This document shows, one piece after another, positions 41,838-52,182 of a stretch of DNA of 64,000 nt (the stretch's first letter is position 1; every line of letters starts with the position of its first letter). The translations under genes and the position numbers were made by a program. This DNA is from Neglectibacter timonensis (GTDB lineage Bacteria; Bacillota; Clostridia; Oscillospirales; Acutalibacteraceae): the NCBI RefSeq assembly GCF_900048895.1, contig NZ_LT160640.1, positions 62,001 to 126,000 of the forward strand. Direction: 5' to 3'. Below the pieces are notes generated by a model, which was given only the letters and a program-made list of their open reading frames with translations, was not told where the DNA came from and searched no databases.

Positions 41838-44624
41838 TTATCTGCTTACTAAATCCTGATACATCTTCATCAGTTCTGCCACACACATACTCTCGGTCAT
41901 ATCCTTGACAGAGAAACCGTAAGCCTGCATGACAACTTTGTCATTCTGCTGGTGGGCTTTTCGCAATTCTGGTGGCATGGCAACCTCATCATAGAGATCA
42001 GCAAGACTGCTGTCAGGATAAAGCGCACGGGCATCTAATATAGCTTGCGCAGTCTCCTCGATTTTAGCTTTCTGTTCATCCGTAGGTGTAGGCCATGGGA
42101 AATTATTGTAGACGATATCTTTTGAATAGCGGTAATCACTCTTGATTCTTCCACAGACAGTACGCACCCAAGCCATGTGAACATTTGACATTATAATACC
42201 AAAATGAAACAAAGTGGCTTCTGGAATGATTGTAGCAGAATCTGCGGGAATAAATGTATTATCCAAAAATCCCATGGGAATATATCTTCTGTTTTCTGAA
42301 CTGTGACGAGGTACAATAATATAAGTTAGAGGATTTTTTAATTCTCTAAAAAGAGTAGGCGTATCCGCTAATTTTTGCCTATCTTCTGCACCATTTAATC
42401 TATCTTGTCTACATGCTTCCACACGTTCTAATACGAATGGCATTTTTCGCAATTCAGCAGGGCTTATTCCAACCAACCATAAACAATATCTTTTTTGATT
42501 GTTGATATATTCTTTGGCACCCATAAGGCGTTTAATATATTTTTTTGCTCCTGGTTCCTGTTTTATAAAATCGTCATAGTCTGAGCTCTCAATAATCAAA
42601 TTGCCTCCATCAGCCGGACGATTTCCCGTTGTCATTTTAGGAACATTACAAATGGGTAGAGAACGACTTTCAATGAAAACATCCGGCGCATCAACAAGAT
42701 ATGCATTGATATTATCAACTATCTGAAAACGATCAGACGAATACAGCACCCTCTTTTGGGTGTTCAAATCTGTGCTAAATCCCACAATCACACAATGTAC
42801 ATGAGCTTTCAAACTTGCTTCACTGTCCCATATAAATGTTCTGTGAGCAAAATCGATATGTACATTAAAACGGTCATATAAAGGCTTCCATACCCCTGCA
42901 ACCTGCTCTCCCTGCGTAATACTATTTGTCGAAACAAACGCAGTGCGTATATTGGTTCCCTGCATAAACTGCGCTGCCTTAAAGTACCAGCCGGAAACAT
43001 AGTCAATCTTTCCAGCAGTTTTGTATGGCTTGCCCTTTTCATCAATATAAATCGAGAGGATGTCGTTTTTCTGTTCTTTACTCTGCAAAGAATATCCAAC
43101 AAACGGCGGATTACCCATGATATAAGACAACTTATATTTTGGTACAGTATCTTCCCAATTTATTTGTAGAGCGTTTCCCTCAATAATATTTGTGTAGGAT
43201 TTCAGAGGCAGAAATTCCAAGTGCATCAGAACAATTTCTTCTGTCTCTTTCATCATCTGACTTTCTGCAATCCAGAGTGCGGTTTTCGCAACTGTTACAG
43301 CAAAGTCATTGATTTCTATTCCGTAAAACTGCCCGATAGATACTTGAATAGGATTGTAAACCGCATCACCAAAAGAAATCTGTCCGTGAGATAAAATCCT
43401 CAGCACTTCGTTTTCCAGTCGGCGCAGGCTGATATAGGTTTCTGTCAAGAAATTTCCGCTACCACAGGCAGGGTCTAAGAAGGTCAGGGAAGCCAGCTGG
43501 TTCTGAAAATATTCCAGCTTTCGTTTTCTGGTTTGCTCTACTGCGATTTCGCAAATCTCACCAAGTTCCTTTTTCAAATCATCCAGGAACAGCGGGTCAA
43601 TGACTTTGTGGATATTCTCGATAGAAGTATAGTGCATACCGCCACTGCGGCGTGTTTCCGGATTCAAAGTGCTTTCAAAAACAGCACCGAAAATAGTGGG
43701 ACTGATTTCAGACCAGTTAAAATCCGTACTGGCCTTGTCCAGAAGCAACGCCCTGATTTCATCTGTAAACGGTGGGATCTCAATATCTTCATTTGCAAAC
43801 AGGCCGCCATTCACATAAGGGAATGCAGCCAACTGCGGATTATCGTCTTTCAGATACGGGTCACGATTTTCGGGCGTGGTATCCAGCACCTTAAACAATT
43901 CAACCAGCGCTTTTCTCATGTGTCTGGTGCTATATTCTGCCAGATAGTCATGGAACATTCCATGATGCCCGAATATGCCCGCATCCTCCGCATATAAACA
44001 GAAAACAAGGCGAACACAAAGGATATTCAAACTTTTTAAAGAGTGTTCGCTGTCGGGATCTGCATACTGCTTATGGAACGCATCATAAAGCAAGCCAACC
44101 ATTTCACCGGCGGCAATAGATACTTCCATTTCTCGCTTCAAATGTTCGCTACCCTCATCAACCAAAAATTGAAGGCGGTAATATTCTATTTCAAGATTTT
44201 TCAGTAAAATTTCTTCCGGCTCTCCACCAGGGCGTTCCATATCATAGACAAAAAACTTTTCAAAATTGCAAGTCACGACCCAACGTGGATGCTGCGACAG
44301 GGGCAGTTCTGTAATATAACGCTTCGCTTGCTGAAATGGGGTCAGCAGAGTGCCGTCCGACTGCTTAATTGGCTTTTTCAAATCTTTTCCTAAACCTTTT
44401 TGATCAATTAGCACCTTTGTGGACGGAATTGTTCCATCTATGAAACTGGTATGATCCAGATGCACTTGCTCCTCAAATGTGATAAATTGTTCAGGATGTT
44501 CCACACCATAGACATCACGAAGCAGAGAAAGCCAGAATGGTTGACTTTCTCCTTTTTCGTAACCTTTATCTTTCCAATATGCTGCAAATTTTCTTGCTGC
44601 TTCTTTCTGTTGTGTATCGTTCAT
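41838..44624 (-). CDS. MmeI-like DNA methyltransferase (Type IIG-like)
   Basis: A 928-residue protein with the MmeI/YeeA-type layout: N-terminal nuclease-like domain, helical spacer, N6-adenine methyltransferase, target-recognition domain and C-terminal domain. SAM motif I is FLDPACGSG (382-390) and catalytic motif IV is NPPF (505-508). In the N-terminal domain, FIDGTIPSTK...VLIDQKG (61-77) resembles the D-ExK nuclease site, but with D-Q-K where many relatives have E-Q-K, so cleavage ability is uncertain. GGAGG lies six bases before the ATG at 44624. A nuclease-like gene follows. Base use is more AT-rich than the host. Confidence 0.88.
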   Translation of the reverse strand: MNDTQQKEAARKFAAYWKDKGYEKGESQPFWLSLLRDVYGVEHPEQFITFEEQVHLDHTSFIDGTIPSTKVLIDQKGLGKDLKKPIKQSDGTLLTPFQQAKRYITELPLSQHPRWVVTCNFEKFFVYDMERPGGEPEEILLKNLEIEYYRLQFLVDEGSEHLKREMEVSIAAGEMVGLLYDAFHKQYADPDSEHSLKSLNILCVRLVFCLYAEDAGIFGHHGMFHDYLAEYSTRHMRKALVELFKVLDTTPENRDPYLKDDNPQLAAFPYVNGGLFANEDIEIPPFTDEIRALLLDKASTDFNWSEISPTIFGAVFESTLNPETRRSGGMHYTSIENIHKVIDPLFLDDLKKELGEICEIAVEQTRKRKLEYFQNQLASLTFLDPACGSGNFLTETYISLRRLENEVLRILSHGQISFGDAVYNPIQVSIGQFYGIEINDFAVTVAKTALWIAESQMMKETEEIVLMHLEFLPLKSYTNIIEGNALQINWEDTVPKYKLSYIMGNPPFVGYSLQSKEQKNDILSIYIDEKGKPYKTAGKIDYVSGWYFKAAQFMQGTNIRTAFVSTNSITQGEQVAGVWKPLYDRFNVHIDFAHRTFIWDSEASLKAHVHCVIVGFSTDLNTQKRVLYSSDRFQIVDNINAYLVDAPDVFIESRSLPICNVPKMTTGNRPADGGNLIIESSDYDDFIKQEPGAKKYIKRLMGAKEYINNQKRYCLWLVGISPAELRKMPFVLERVEACRQDRLNGAEDRQKLADTPTLFRELKNPLTYIIVPRHSSENRRYIPMGFLDNTFIPADSATIIPEATLFHFGIIMSNVHMAWVRTVCGRIKSDYRYSKDIVYNNFPWPTPTDEQKAKIEETAQAILDARALYPDSSLADLYDEVAMPPELRKAHQQNDKVVMQAYGFSVKDMTESMCVAELMKMYQDLVSR

Positions 44625-44653
44625 TTTATACCTCCGCCCAGCATTTCCAAGAA

Positions 44654-45057
44654 TCAAATCATCCCGAAGAACTTCAATGCCTCCGTAATTGCCTTTTCCT
44701 TTTCGGGAGGACAGACCGGCTGCTTGGCATCTTCGTTTTTAGGGAGATTGTAGTTAGCCCGTTCAATAATACCATGTTTTCTCTTGACTTGGGCGATATA
44801 GAGGTGGCTGACTTTCAGGCCGTTATGCTCCAGTACGTAGTCCTTGATCTCCTGATAGGTAGCCTTTTTCTCCGCTGCCGTCAAGTCCAACTCATCCATA
44901 TTCAATTCAACCTCAATATGCTGCTTGGCATTAAGCCTTGGACAATAAACATACCGTCTCCACATGGCTTGAGAGGACAGAATGAATGTCATTTGAGTAC
45001 GTCCGTTCTCGGAAACATATCCACTTCGCTTTTGGCACTATCGGTATACGGGAACAT
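44654..45057 (-). pseudogene. Frameshifted remnant resembling the C-terminal extension of RlmD (RumA)
   Basis: From about 44935 down to 44654 the minus strand encodes LNAKQHIEVELNMDELD...SHLYIAQVKRKHG...EDAKQPVCPPEKEKAI, which I recall as the C-terminal extension of clostridial 23S rRNA uracil methyltransferases. The expected preceding residues SSHVETVCLLSK are present but one frame off: an extra G in TCCAAGGCTTAAT (about 44935) breaks the frame. Upstream, VDMFPRTDVLK then stops. There is no intact catalytic domain, so it is a remnant. Confidence 0.65.
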
Positions 45058-45169
45058 ATCCAATCTCTCTCTGGAATGTATACCATACTTTTAAAAGGCA
45101 GAATAGCATTTTAACTTATGCTACCCTACCTATAACTAAACATTTACAGTTGCATGTGGCCTATTGTTT

Positions 45170-45916
<747 letters not shown>

Positions 45917-45928
<12 letters not shown>

Positions 45929-46096
45929 GGGTAAAAAACCTACTAGTGAAGCCATAGACAAGACCATCGCAGATCCAGTTTTTTCTGTAAGGTAAAAAAT
46001 AATCGCCATTTGCAGGATGGCACTAGTGATTAATGATACTGCTTGCCCTGCCCATATTGTATAAAACTTAAGTTTCCAATTGTTGTATTTTTCCAT
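45917..46096 (-). pseudogene. mef: Truncated macrolide efflux gene mef (5' end only)
   Basis: Encodes 59 residues beginning MEKYNNWKLKFYTIWAGQAV. The first 57 match, from memory, the N terminus of Mef(A)/Mef(E), ending SLVGFLPY, after which the intact protein would continue AIL. Here it changes to Asn-Leu-stop at a junction with the erm(G) upstream sequence. The efflux pump needs about 405 residues and 12 helices, so it is non-functional. It may still be translated and act as a coupling leader for erm(G). Confidence 0.9.
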
Positions 46097-46159
46097 TTAT
46101 ATTATCTCCTGCATATTATTTTGCTTGAATTTCTATTTTGAATAGCATTCTAGGCAATA

Positions 46160-46202
46160 AAAAATGCAGGCCTAAATCCACAATGTGGCTTTTGGTCTGC
46201 AT
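46160..46202 (-). terminator. Attenuator terminator in the mef leader
   Basis: On the minus strand ATGCAGACC pairs with GGCCTGCAT (one mismatch), followed by TTTTTTATT. It lies between the leader peptide and the mef ATG, where macrolide-dependent antitermination occurs in mef/mel operons. Confidence 0.8.
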
Positions 46203-46363
46203 ACATACAATTTGGAAACATTCATATTAAAGACATAGTTAAATAAAGGTATAGTTTAATAACCTATATCCTCACCGTAACTAATGAATGCTCAATATCG
46301 TATAAATAAGCACAACAAAAAAGCCTATCATCGGGGATAGATTCTGCTTTTTTTATTGCCAGC

Positions 46364-46390
46364 TTATCTTAAACGCATTGAGGCTGTCAT
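46364..46390 (-). CDS. mefL: Macrolide leader peptide of the mef operon
   Basis: A nine-codon frame encodes MTASMRLR and a stop, identical to the leader peptide I recall from pneumococcal mef/mel. AGGAGG lies upstream at good spacing. Macrolide-stalled ribosomes on this peptide prevent the downstream terminator from forming. A second hairpin-like region (GCAGAATCTATCC...GATGATAGGC, about 46320-46350) follows immediately. Confidence 0.93.
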   Translation of the reverse strand: MTASMRLR

Positions 46391-46429
46391 AGTTTCGGTT
46401 CCTCCTAAATTCTTATTTTAGCAACCTAT

Positions 46430-46458
46430 ATTTTAGCACAATAAGGTGATATATTCAA
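46430..46458 (-). promoter_or_regulatory. mef operon promoter
   Basis: On the minus strand TTGAAT (46453-46458) and TGC-TAAAAT (46430-46435) are exactly 17 bp apart, about 40 bp before mefL. The gap 46097-46529 therefore holds promoter, leader peptide and attenuator, and no other gene. Confidence 0.85.
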
Positions 46459-46529
46459 TATAAAAAATATAAAAGTAGGAAAAACCGCCAAAGGGCGATA
46501 TTTTCCTTAATTGTGGTTAACTCAATAAT

Positions 46530-48101
46530 CTATATCCTTCCTTCAATCGTCACACCTGATTTAAATTCAATAGTCATCTTTTCATCAAATACCGTAACTT
46601 TTTCAATTAGCCGCCTTACTAATTGCTCATCATACTCCTCTAACTCGCAGGATTGCTCATTCAAGAAATCAGTCATTTCTGCAATTCGTTGCCTTTTTCC
46701 TTCTCGCTCTGCATTCTCTACTAGTGCATTTTGCTTTAATTCCCGAAGTCGATAAATTTCATCAGCCACATCTTCATAATCATTTTTTGATTTTGCTTGT
46801 ATAAGGAGCTGTTGTTGTAACTCTTCCAATTTTCTATCAATATCATCGGTGGTATTATCATTTTCTTCATTAAGGACGGTAGCTATGTTTTTCTGTAACG
46901 TTGAGAGGAAGGGCTCTTTTTTAGTCAAAAGTTCGTTAATAGCCTTAACCACTGCTGCCTGTAATGTTTCCTCGTTTATGGTAGGTGCCGTACATTCAGA
47001 GCCTTTTTCCTCTAAACGACTAACACATCTCCAAACAATAGACTTGTAACCTCGGTTATTCCAATGTACTCGTCGGTAAATATCACCGCATTGCCCACAG
47101 TAAACAATACTTGATAAAGCATACTTACTACTATAGACTCTCTTTTTACCGCCTTTACCTCCTCGGAGATTCGCTCTTCGAACCATCTCTTCTTGAACCT
47201 GCATAAAAAGCTCGCGTGGAATAATAGGCTCATGGCTGTTTTCTACATAATACTGGGGAACGATTCCGTTATTTTTAACTCGCTTTTTAGAAAGGAAATC
47301 AATTGTATATGTTTTTTGTAGAAGGGCGTCTCCGATATATTTTTCATTCTGCAGGATCTTCTTCAGTGTTTCCGGACGCCACTTCGTTTTCCCAGCCCCG
47401 GTAAGAATGCCGTCTGCTTCCAGGCCACGCCCGATCTGGAGCAGGCTTGCTCCTTCCAGGTACTCCCGGTAGATCCTCTTTACCACTTCCGCCTCCGCAG
47501 GCTCTATGATCAGGTTTCCTTCCTCATCCTTTGTGTAACCCAGGAAACGGCTGTGATTGACCCGGACCTCCCCGTTCTGGAAACGGTACTGCAATCCGAG
47601 TTTGATGTTCTGACTCAAAGACTGGCTTTCCTGCTGTGCCAAGCTTGCCATGATGGTAAGCAGTACCTCACCCTTGGAATCCATGGTGTTGATGTTCTCT
47701 TTTTCAAAGAAAACCGGGATGTTCTTCTCCTTCAGTTCCCGGATATATTTCAGACAATCCAGGGTGTTTCTGGCAAACCGGCTGATGGACTTGGTGATGA
47801 TCATATCAATGTTTCCGTCCATGCAGTCCTGGATCATGCGGTTAAATTCCTCCCGCTTTTTCGTATTCGTTCCGGTGATCCCGTCATCGGCGTAAATCCC
47901 TGCCAGCTCCCATTCCGGATTCTTCTGGATAAATTGCGTATAATGCGCCACCTGCACCTCGTAGCTGGATGCCTGCTCCTCACTGTCCGTGGAAACCCGG
48001 CAGTAAGCGGCGACTTTCAGCTTTGGTCTCTGTTCTGCTGCGGCCGTATTTCCTACCCGCTTTCTGGCCGGGATCACAGTAATATTCCTACTTAGTTCCA
48101 T
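46530..48101 (-). CDS. Large serine recombinase
   Basis: A 523-residue site-specific recombinase. The resolvase domain has catalytic Ser37 in [13 protein letters not shown] and the ISRFARN segment. A recombinase domain (about 185-290) follows, with a zinc ribbon (CGQC...WRC...C) and a C-terminal coiled coil. It would cut and rejoin attP/attB through a covalent serine intermediate. The ATG at 48101 has GAGGTGG upstream and overlaps the small recombinase-like gene. The composition of its 3' end is closer to the AT-rich island. Confidence 0.93.
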   Translation of the reverse strand: MELSRNITVIPARKRVGNTAAAEQRPKLKVAAYCRVSTDSEEQASSYEVQVAHYTQFIQKNPEWELAGIYADDGITGTNTKKREEFNRMIQDCMDGNIDMIITKSISRFARNTLDCLKYIRELKEKNIPVFFEKENINTMDSKGEVLLTIMASLAQQESQSLSQNIKLGLQYRFQNGEVRVNHSRFLGYTKDEEGNLIIEPAEAEVVKRIYREYLEGASLLQIGRGLEADGILTGAGKTKWRPETLKKILQNEKYIGDALLQKTYTIDFLSKKRVKNNGIVPQYYVENSHEPIIPRELFMQVQEEMVRRANLRGGKGGKKRVYSSKYALSSIVYCGQCGDIYRRVHWNNRGYKSIVWRCVSRLEEKGSECTAPTINEETLQAAVVKAINELLTKKEPFLSTLQKNIATVLNEENDNTTDDIDRKLEELQQQLLIQAKSKNDYEDVADEIYRLRELKQNALVENAEREGKRQRIAEMTDFLNEQSCELEEYDEQLVRRLIEKVTVFDEKMTIEFKSGVTIEGRI

Positions 48102-48519
48102 CCCCATCCACCTCACTCTCAATCAAACTGTATGCATACGCCGCCTGTTCAAAGGGATCGTCAGAAACCTTTCTCACTGCAGGTATGGTAAAGTTGGTAG
48201 GGAAGAGGATGGCCTTCTTTCCTTCCAGTTCCCTCACCCGCCCCAGTGCTTTTGCTCGGCTCATGCGTATTTCTTCTGCCTTATCGAAGGTTTCTTTATC
48301 GATAATAGCCGGATAGTAATCATCTCCAAGATACTTCTTATTCCGGAGCATCCTTCCGGCGCTCCCGTGGTACAGATTTAATCCGACCTTCTCAGCGGCG
48401 GGCATAAGCGCCATGCCGGAAATATAGTTCTGAAAAAGCTCCCGCACCGTGGCAGCCTGTGTTTCATCAATGGCCGCCCGGCCGTTTTCAATCCGGTATC
48501 CATACGGAATGTGTCTCAT
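48088..48519 (-). CDS. Recombinase-domain protein lacking the catalytic resolvase domain
   Basis: A 143-residue protein. It resembles the middle 'Recombinase' DNA-binding domain of large serine recombinases ([17 protein letters not shown]..., then [22 protein letters not shown]) but has no N-terminal resolvase domain and no catalytic Ser. It overlaps the genes on both sides (four bases with the one upstream), so all three are translated together. It probably binds att DNA or joins the recombinase complex as an accessory subunit; this is inference. A conserved stand-alone design is more likely than decay because the frame and starts are intact. Confidence 0.8.
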   Translation of the reverse strand: MRHIPYGYRIENGRAAIDETQAATVRELFQNYISGMALMPAAEKVGLNLYHGSAGRMLRNKKYLGDDYYPAIIDKETFDKAEEIRMSRAKALGRVRELEGKKAILFPTNFTIPAVRKVSDDPFEQAAYAYSLIESEVDGDGTK

Positions 48520-50078
48520 GGTTCCACCAGCCTTTCTCTCAAGGACAGTCCGCATTTCAATTCAAAAACCACTTCTTTTCTGGACAGTACGGTAATCCGT
48601 TCCGCAAAAGAAAGAAAGGTCTTATCATCAAATTCCGTCAGCATAGTCCCTTTGGATACAAACCGGAGCAGCCGCTGCAGTTCTTCTATTTTGACCATAT
48701 CTCCATTGACGGAGCGCATCAGCCCGTCCTTTTCCTGCCGCAAAGTGTCCTCTTCTGCCGCAAGCTCATTGCTTTCCTTATTAAAGAGAGCAGGCTCCAG
48801 ATAGCCGCTTGCCATCAGGTTCGTCAGCACCTGTTTCTGGTCCCTGTTTTTCTCGATAGCTGTTTCCAGTTCCTCAATTTTAAGCAGCCGGGACTGATCA
48901 TTCAGCCCCCGCAGGCTTTGCAAAAGAGGACGCAGCACCGTCTGCTGCCCGAAGACCAGCTTGTTCATCATGGTAACAAAAGCCAGTTGCAGGGCAGCAT
49001 CTGTGATGTACTTCTGTGAACAGCTTTTCTTATCTTCCAAATGGGTAACACAGGTCCATGCGGCATATTGGCCGCTGGGTTTATAATGCAGCCGTCTTTT
49101 ATATTTACCGCCGCATTCCCCGCAATAGATCCGGCCGGAAAAGCCGTACCGGTTCTGGTATCTCCCGGTATCATGACCATTCCCTTTTTCCCGTCCACGC
49201 TGTTTCAAAACCGCATTGGCACGTTCAAACTCTTCCCGGCTGATGATTGCCTCATGGTGGTTCTGCATGAGATACTGGTCAACTTCTCCCCGGTTCTGAT
49301 GGCGGTTAAAGCTGTTATCTGTATAGGTCTTCTGGAACAGGACATCCCCGGTATATTTCTCATTCCCAATGATGCCGTTGATGGTACCCGGTGTCCAGCG
49401 CCCGCCCTTCTTGGTGACAACGCCCTGCTCATTCAGCCTTTTTGCAATCTCATGGGTGCTTTTCCCCGCAAGCGTATCCGCAAAGATCTGTTTCACAATC
49501 TCTGCCTGCTCCGGCACAATCATCATTTCCCCATCCACGTTGGCATAGCCGTATGGGGGATAGGAAATAATGAAGGTGCCATTCTGGAACCGCCGCCTGA
49601 TACCCCACTTCTCATTCTCAGAAATAGACACAGACTCACTTTCTGCCAGGCCGCTTAGGATAGAAAGCATCAATTCGCTTTCCATGGAGCCCGTGTTTAT
49701 ATTTTCCTTTTCAAAATAAATGTAAATATTTAAGTCCAGCAGCTTCCGCACCAGTTCCAGACAGTCCGTGGTATTTCTGGCAAACCGGCTGATGGACTTG
49801 GTAATGACGAAGTCAATCATTCCTCTCTCGCAGGCGGCAACCATCGCCAGCAACCCATCCCGCTTTTCTTTTTTCGTGCCAGAGATGCCTTCGTCATAGT
49901 AAAGTCCGGCAAATTCCCAATTGTCATTGGATTTGATATAGTTCTCATAGTGGGCTTTCTGCGCTGCCAGGCTGACAAGCTGTTCCTCACTGGCTGTAGA
50001 CACCCGGCAGTAGGCAGCCACTCTGATTTTCTTTTTCCCAAGGGATGCATTCTCCGCAATCTTTGTGATCCGTTTCAT
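48516..50078 (-). CDS. Large serine recombinase
   Basis: A 520-residue serine recombinase. Catalytic Ser27 lies in [23 protein letters not shown] and [12 protein letters not shown] follow; the recombinase domain (about 165-275) precedes the zinc ribbon (IYCGECG...WTC...C) and a coiled-coil C-terminal part. GAGAGGTGAGAGG precedes the ATG. First of three overlapping recombinase-type genes; two catalytic members may act on different att arms or as a heteromer. Confidence 0.94.
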   Translation of the reverse strand: MKRITKIAENASLGKKKIRVAAYCRVSTASEEQLVSLAAQKAHYENYIKSNDNWEFAGLYYDEGISGTKKEKRDGLLAMVAACERGMIDFVITKSISRFARNTTDCLELVRKLLDLNIYIYFEKENINTGSMESELMLSILSGLAESESVSISENEKWGIRRRFQNGTFIISYPPYGYANVDGEMMIVPEQAEIVKQIFADTLAGKSTHEIAKRLNEQGVVTKKGGRWTPGTINGIIGNEKYTGDVLFQKTYTDNSFNRHQNRGEVDQYLMQNHHEAIISREEFERANAVLKQRGREKGNGHDTGRYQNRYGFSGRIYCGECGGKYKRRLHYKPSGQYAAWTCVTHLEDKKSCSQKYITDAALQLAFVTMMNKLVFGQQTVLRPLLQSLRGLNDQSRLLKIEELETAIEKNRDQKQVLTNLMASGYLEPALFNKESNELAAEEDTLRQEKDGLMRSVNGDMVKIEELQRLLRFVSKGTMLTEFDDKTFLSFAERITVLSRKEVVFELKCGLSLRERLVEP

Positions 50079-50138
50079 CCTCTCACCTCTCTTTCGGTAC
50101 GGACATATTCGCTCTAAAGCCTACAAATAGCAAGTCAT

Positions 50139-50540
50139 TCAGGGCATAATCCGGGCCAGATAAGGAGAGAAAGACTGGCGGTTTTTCGCCGTGATTTTGT
50201 CCAATTCTTCCTTGGTAATCAGACCTGCCTCCCGCAACTTTTCCAGTAGTTTCTGCGCCATGTAATAGTCAAATTCTGATTGCAACATCTCCTGTGTAAA
50301 AAGTGCCCCTGTTACAGGATGAATATTTTTCTCAGCTTCTTCACCTTTCTCTATACTTCTTTCCCGTCGCACTTTACCGCCTTTCGCAACGATTGACTCC
50401 CCTGTCTCCAGTTTCGTTACATTTTGGCAAACACTACCTTTCCTGATATCTCCCATATTCATTAAGCCATCCGCAGATTCTCCATTTGCCTTTTCTTTTT
50501 TCTGGTGCAAAACAATTATAGATTTCTGTTTCTCCATCAT
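50139..50540 (-). CDS. Small SHOCT-like protein next to the recombinases
   Basis: About 133 residues. The C-terminal segment LLEKLREAGLITKEELDKITAKNRQ...SPYLARI in part resembles the SHOCT oligomerisation motif; the rest is charged and unassigned. It precedes the recombinase cassette by 60 bp, on the same strand, a pairing I recall from clostridial phages. A role in recombination control (for example as directionality factor) is possible but unproven. GGAGG precedes two adjacent ATGs (50540, 50537); the first is given. Confidence 0.65.
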   Translation of the reverse strand: MMEKQKSIIVLHQKKEKANGESADGLMNMGDIRKGSVCQNVTKLETGESIVAKGGKVRRERSIEKGEEAEKNIHPVTGALFTQEMLQSEFDYYMAQKLLEKLREAGLITKEELDKITAKNRQSFSPYLARIMP

Positions 50541-50611
50541 TGACCCTCCAATCAGCAAGGGCTTTCCCCTTCTAACTCTGAAAGGACAAATTTTCCGCTT
50601 TCCAGCGGATA

Positions 50612-50667
50612 AATAAAAAAATCCCGTGTATAATCAGCTTTCTTCAGCTAACCATACACGGGATTTT
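50612..50667 (-). terminator. Terminator of the prophage late operon
   Basis: On the minus strand AAAATCCCGTGTAT pairs with ATACACGGGATTTT around an inner AGCTGAAGAAAGCT stem, followed by a run of T. It lies 14 bp after the endolysin stop. Confidence 0.93.
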
Positions 50668-50680
50668 AACATTCTTAAAG

Positions 50681-52180
50681 TTATGAAATTTTTTCGGTAT
50701 AATCAAGGGAAATCCATCCAGCTCCAGATTTCAAGCGTCCCCATCCAGTGTCTGAGCCTTTGCCTGTCTGCATCTCTACGATGGTAAACACGCCCTTACC
50801 GGTGAACTTCCCGGTTTTGGCATAGTTCGTCCCCGGTCCTTTACGGATATTCAGATCCGTGATGGACACCCGCACCAGATACGGGGAAAACGCTGCCGTG
50901 TCCGGTGTGTAGATGTTTACACCATTTACATCGAACACACGATATCCCGGATTCTCATCCGCGCAGTTCTTTGCGTTCTCCAAAACGCGGAAAGCCCCGA
51001 TCTGCGATTTGGCATCTGCCCATGTCTTACGGACCCGGTACCAGATGTCGGCAGTCCCGGAAGCGCCGCCCGCCGTACCGCAGATATTCTTCAAGATGGT
51101 CAGGATTTTCTCCCCATACCCAGCGCCGGCCGCCCAGCCTTTTCCCTGGGGGTTTTCCTGCTGACCGAGCCACTCCACATATTCCGCGCTGCCCCTGGTG
51201 ACGTACTTAAAACGCGGGTCAACGCAGTCATTCTTCAAAGCATCGGTGGACGCATACGCCTTTAAATGCTGGATTTGCGCCCGGATGCCGAGCTGCGGCG
51301 TGTCAAAGGAATTGCCCTTCAGCCCATTGCTCGTCACACCCATCCCGCAGAAGTTGTTCTGGTCCAGTGTGACCGCAGAGCCGGAGAAAGTAAAGTTCCC
51401 GGTCTCCAGGCAGGACTGCGCGAAGGCAATGTCGCCGCGCACACCCTCGGCCTGTCCCTCGGAAAGGTAGAGCGGAATCATGTCCAGGACGCTCTGCAGG
51501 ACTTGCGGGTTCTTCCCCTGGATGTAGGTTTCCATCTGCTCTGCCGTGGCCACGGCGTTTCCCATGATCTTGGTATAGCCGCTGGTCTCTGCAGAGGAAC
51601 CGCCGTCCATCGCCGCTTTAACCGCCTGACGGAAGGTGTCCATCGTGTAGCCCATGCCAAGCTGTGTCCAGAGATGCTCCGGGTCGCCGTGGTTAGAAGC
51701 GATGCCCCGGCTGTGTCCCTCCCGGTGGCTGATGATCACACCGTCTGCGGTCGGGTTCAGGCTGTACTGCCTGCACAGCATGGCAAACAGTTCCACAGCC
51801 GCTTCATAAGTGCGCTTCGCCACAGCCTTTGCCGTTGCGGTATCGGAGCAGGTAAAATTTGCCCCGCTTGTGTATTTGATACAGGCAGGCTCACACATCT
51901 CCACGCCGATATGGGTGTTGTTGCCGCTGCCCTTGCTGCCGGAGCCGCAGTGCCAGCCCCGGTGGTTCCAGGGGAGGGTCTGGTACACTGTGCCGTCATT
52001 GCCGTCAATAAAACCATGCACACAGGCATTGTCATAGGACGGGCTGTTCCAGCTGTTGATAAACACAGACGCCTTCGGCTGCGGGCAGCCCACGGAATGG
52101 AGCATCAGCCCCTTGACCGTGATTTTCCTCCCCGCCGTATAGCAGGGGTTTTTCGTTAAGATCGATTCCACCAGTTTCAT
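50681..52180 (-). CDS. Phage endolysin: amidase + glucosaminidase + SH3
   Basis: A modular lysin of 499 residues. Residues about 18-180 form an N-acetylmuramoyl-L-alanine amidase (Amidase_2) domain, with LMLHSVGCPQ, IGVEMCE and HREGHSRGIASNHGDPEHLW zinc/catalytic blocks. About 205-365 is a glucosaminidase-like domain (DIAFAQSCLETGNF). About 435-497 is an SH3b wall-binding domain with ITDLNIRKGPGTNY. It cleaves peptidoglycan at lysis. No signal peptide, so it depends on the holin encoded just upstream. ATG 52180 is preferred (AGGAGG), with GTG 52186 as alternative. Confidence 0.93.
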   Translation of the reverse strand: MKLVESILTKNPCYTAGRKITVKGLMLHSVGCPQPKASVFINSWNSPSYDNACVHGFIDGNDGTVYQTLPWNHRGWHCGSGSKGSGNNTHIGVEMCEPACIKYTSGANFTCSDTATAKAVAKRTYEAAVELFAMLCRQYSLNPTADGVIISHREGHSRGIASNHGDPEHLWTQLGMGYTMDTFRQAVKAAMDGGSSAETSGYTKIMGNAVATAEQMETYIQGKNPQVLQSVLDMIPLYLSEGQAEGVRGDIAFAQSCLETGNFTFSGSAVTLDQNNFCGMGVTSNGLKGNSFDTPQLGIRAQIQHLKAYASTDALKNDCVDPRFKYVTRGSAEYVEWLGQQENPQGKGWAAGAGYGEKILTILKNICGTAGGASGTADIWYRVRKTWADAKSQIGAFRVLENAKNCADENPGYRVFDVNGVNIYTPDTAAFSPYLVRVSITDLNIRKGPGTNYAKTGKFTGKGVFTIVEMQTGKGSDTGWGRLKSGAGWISLDYTEKIS

Positions 52181-52182
52181 AA

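Noticed and set aside
48088-48519. The small recombinase-like gene considered a decayed pseudogene
   Set aside because: Its start, ribosome site and overlaps with both neighbours are intact, suggesting a maintained gene.
46400-50140. Direct repeats that could be attL for the prophage or island ends
   Set aside because: No convincing repeated core was found by eye between the two edges of the recombinase region; the other prophage end is outside the window.
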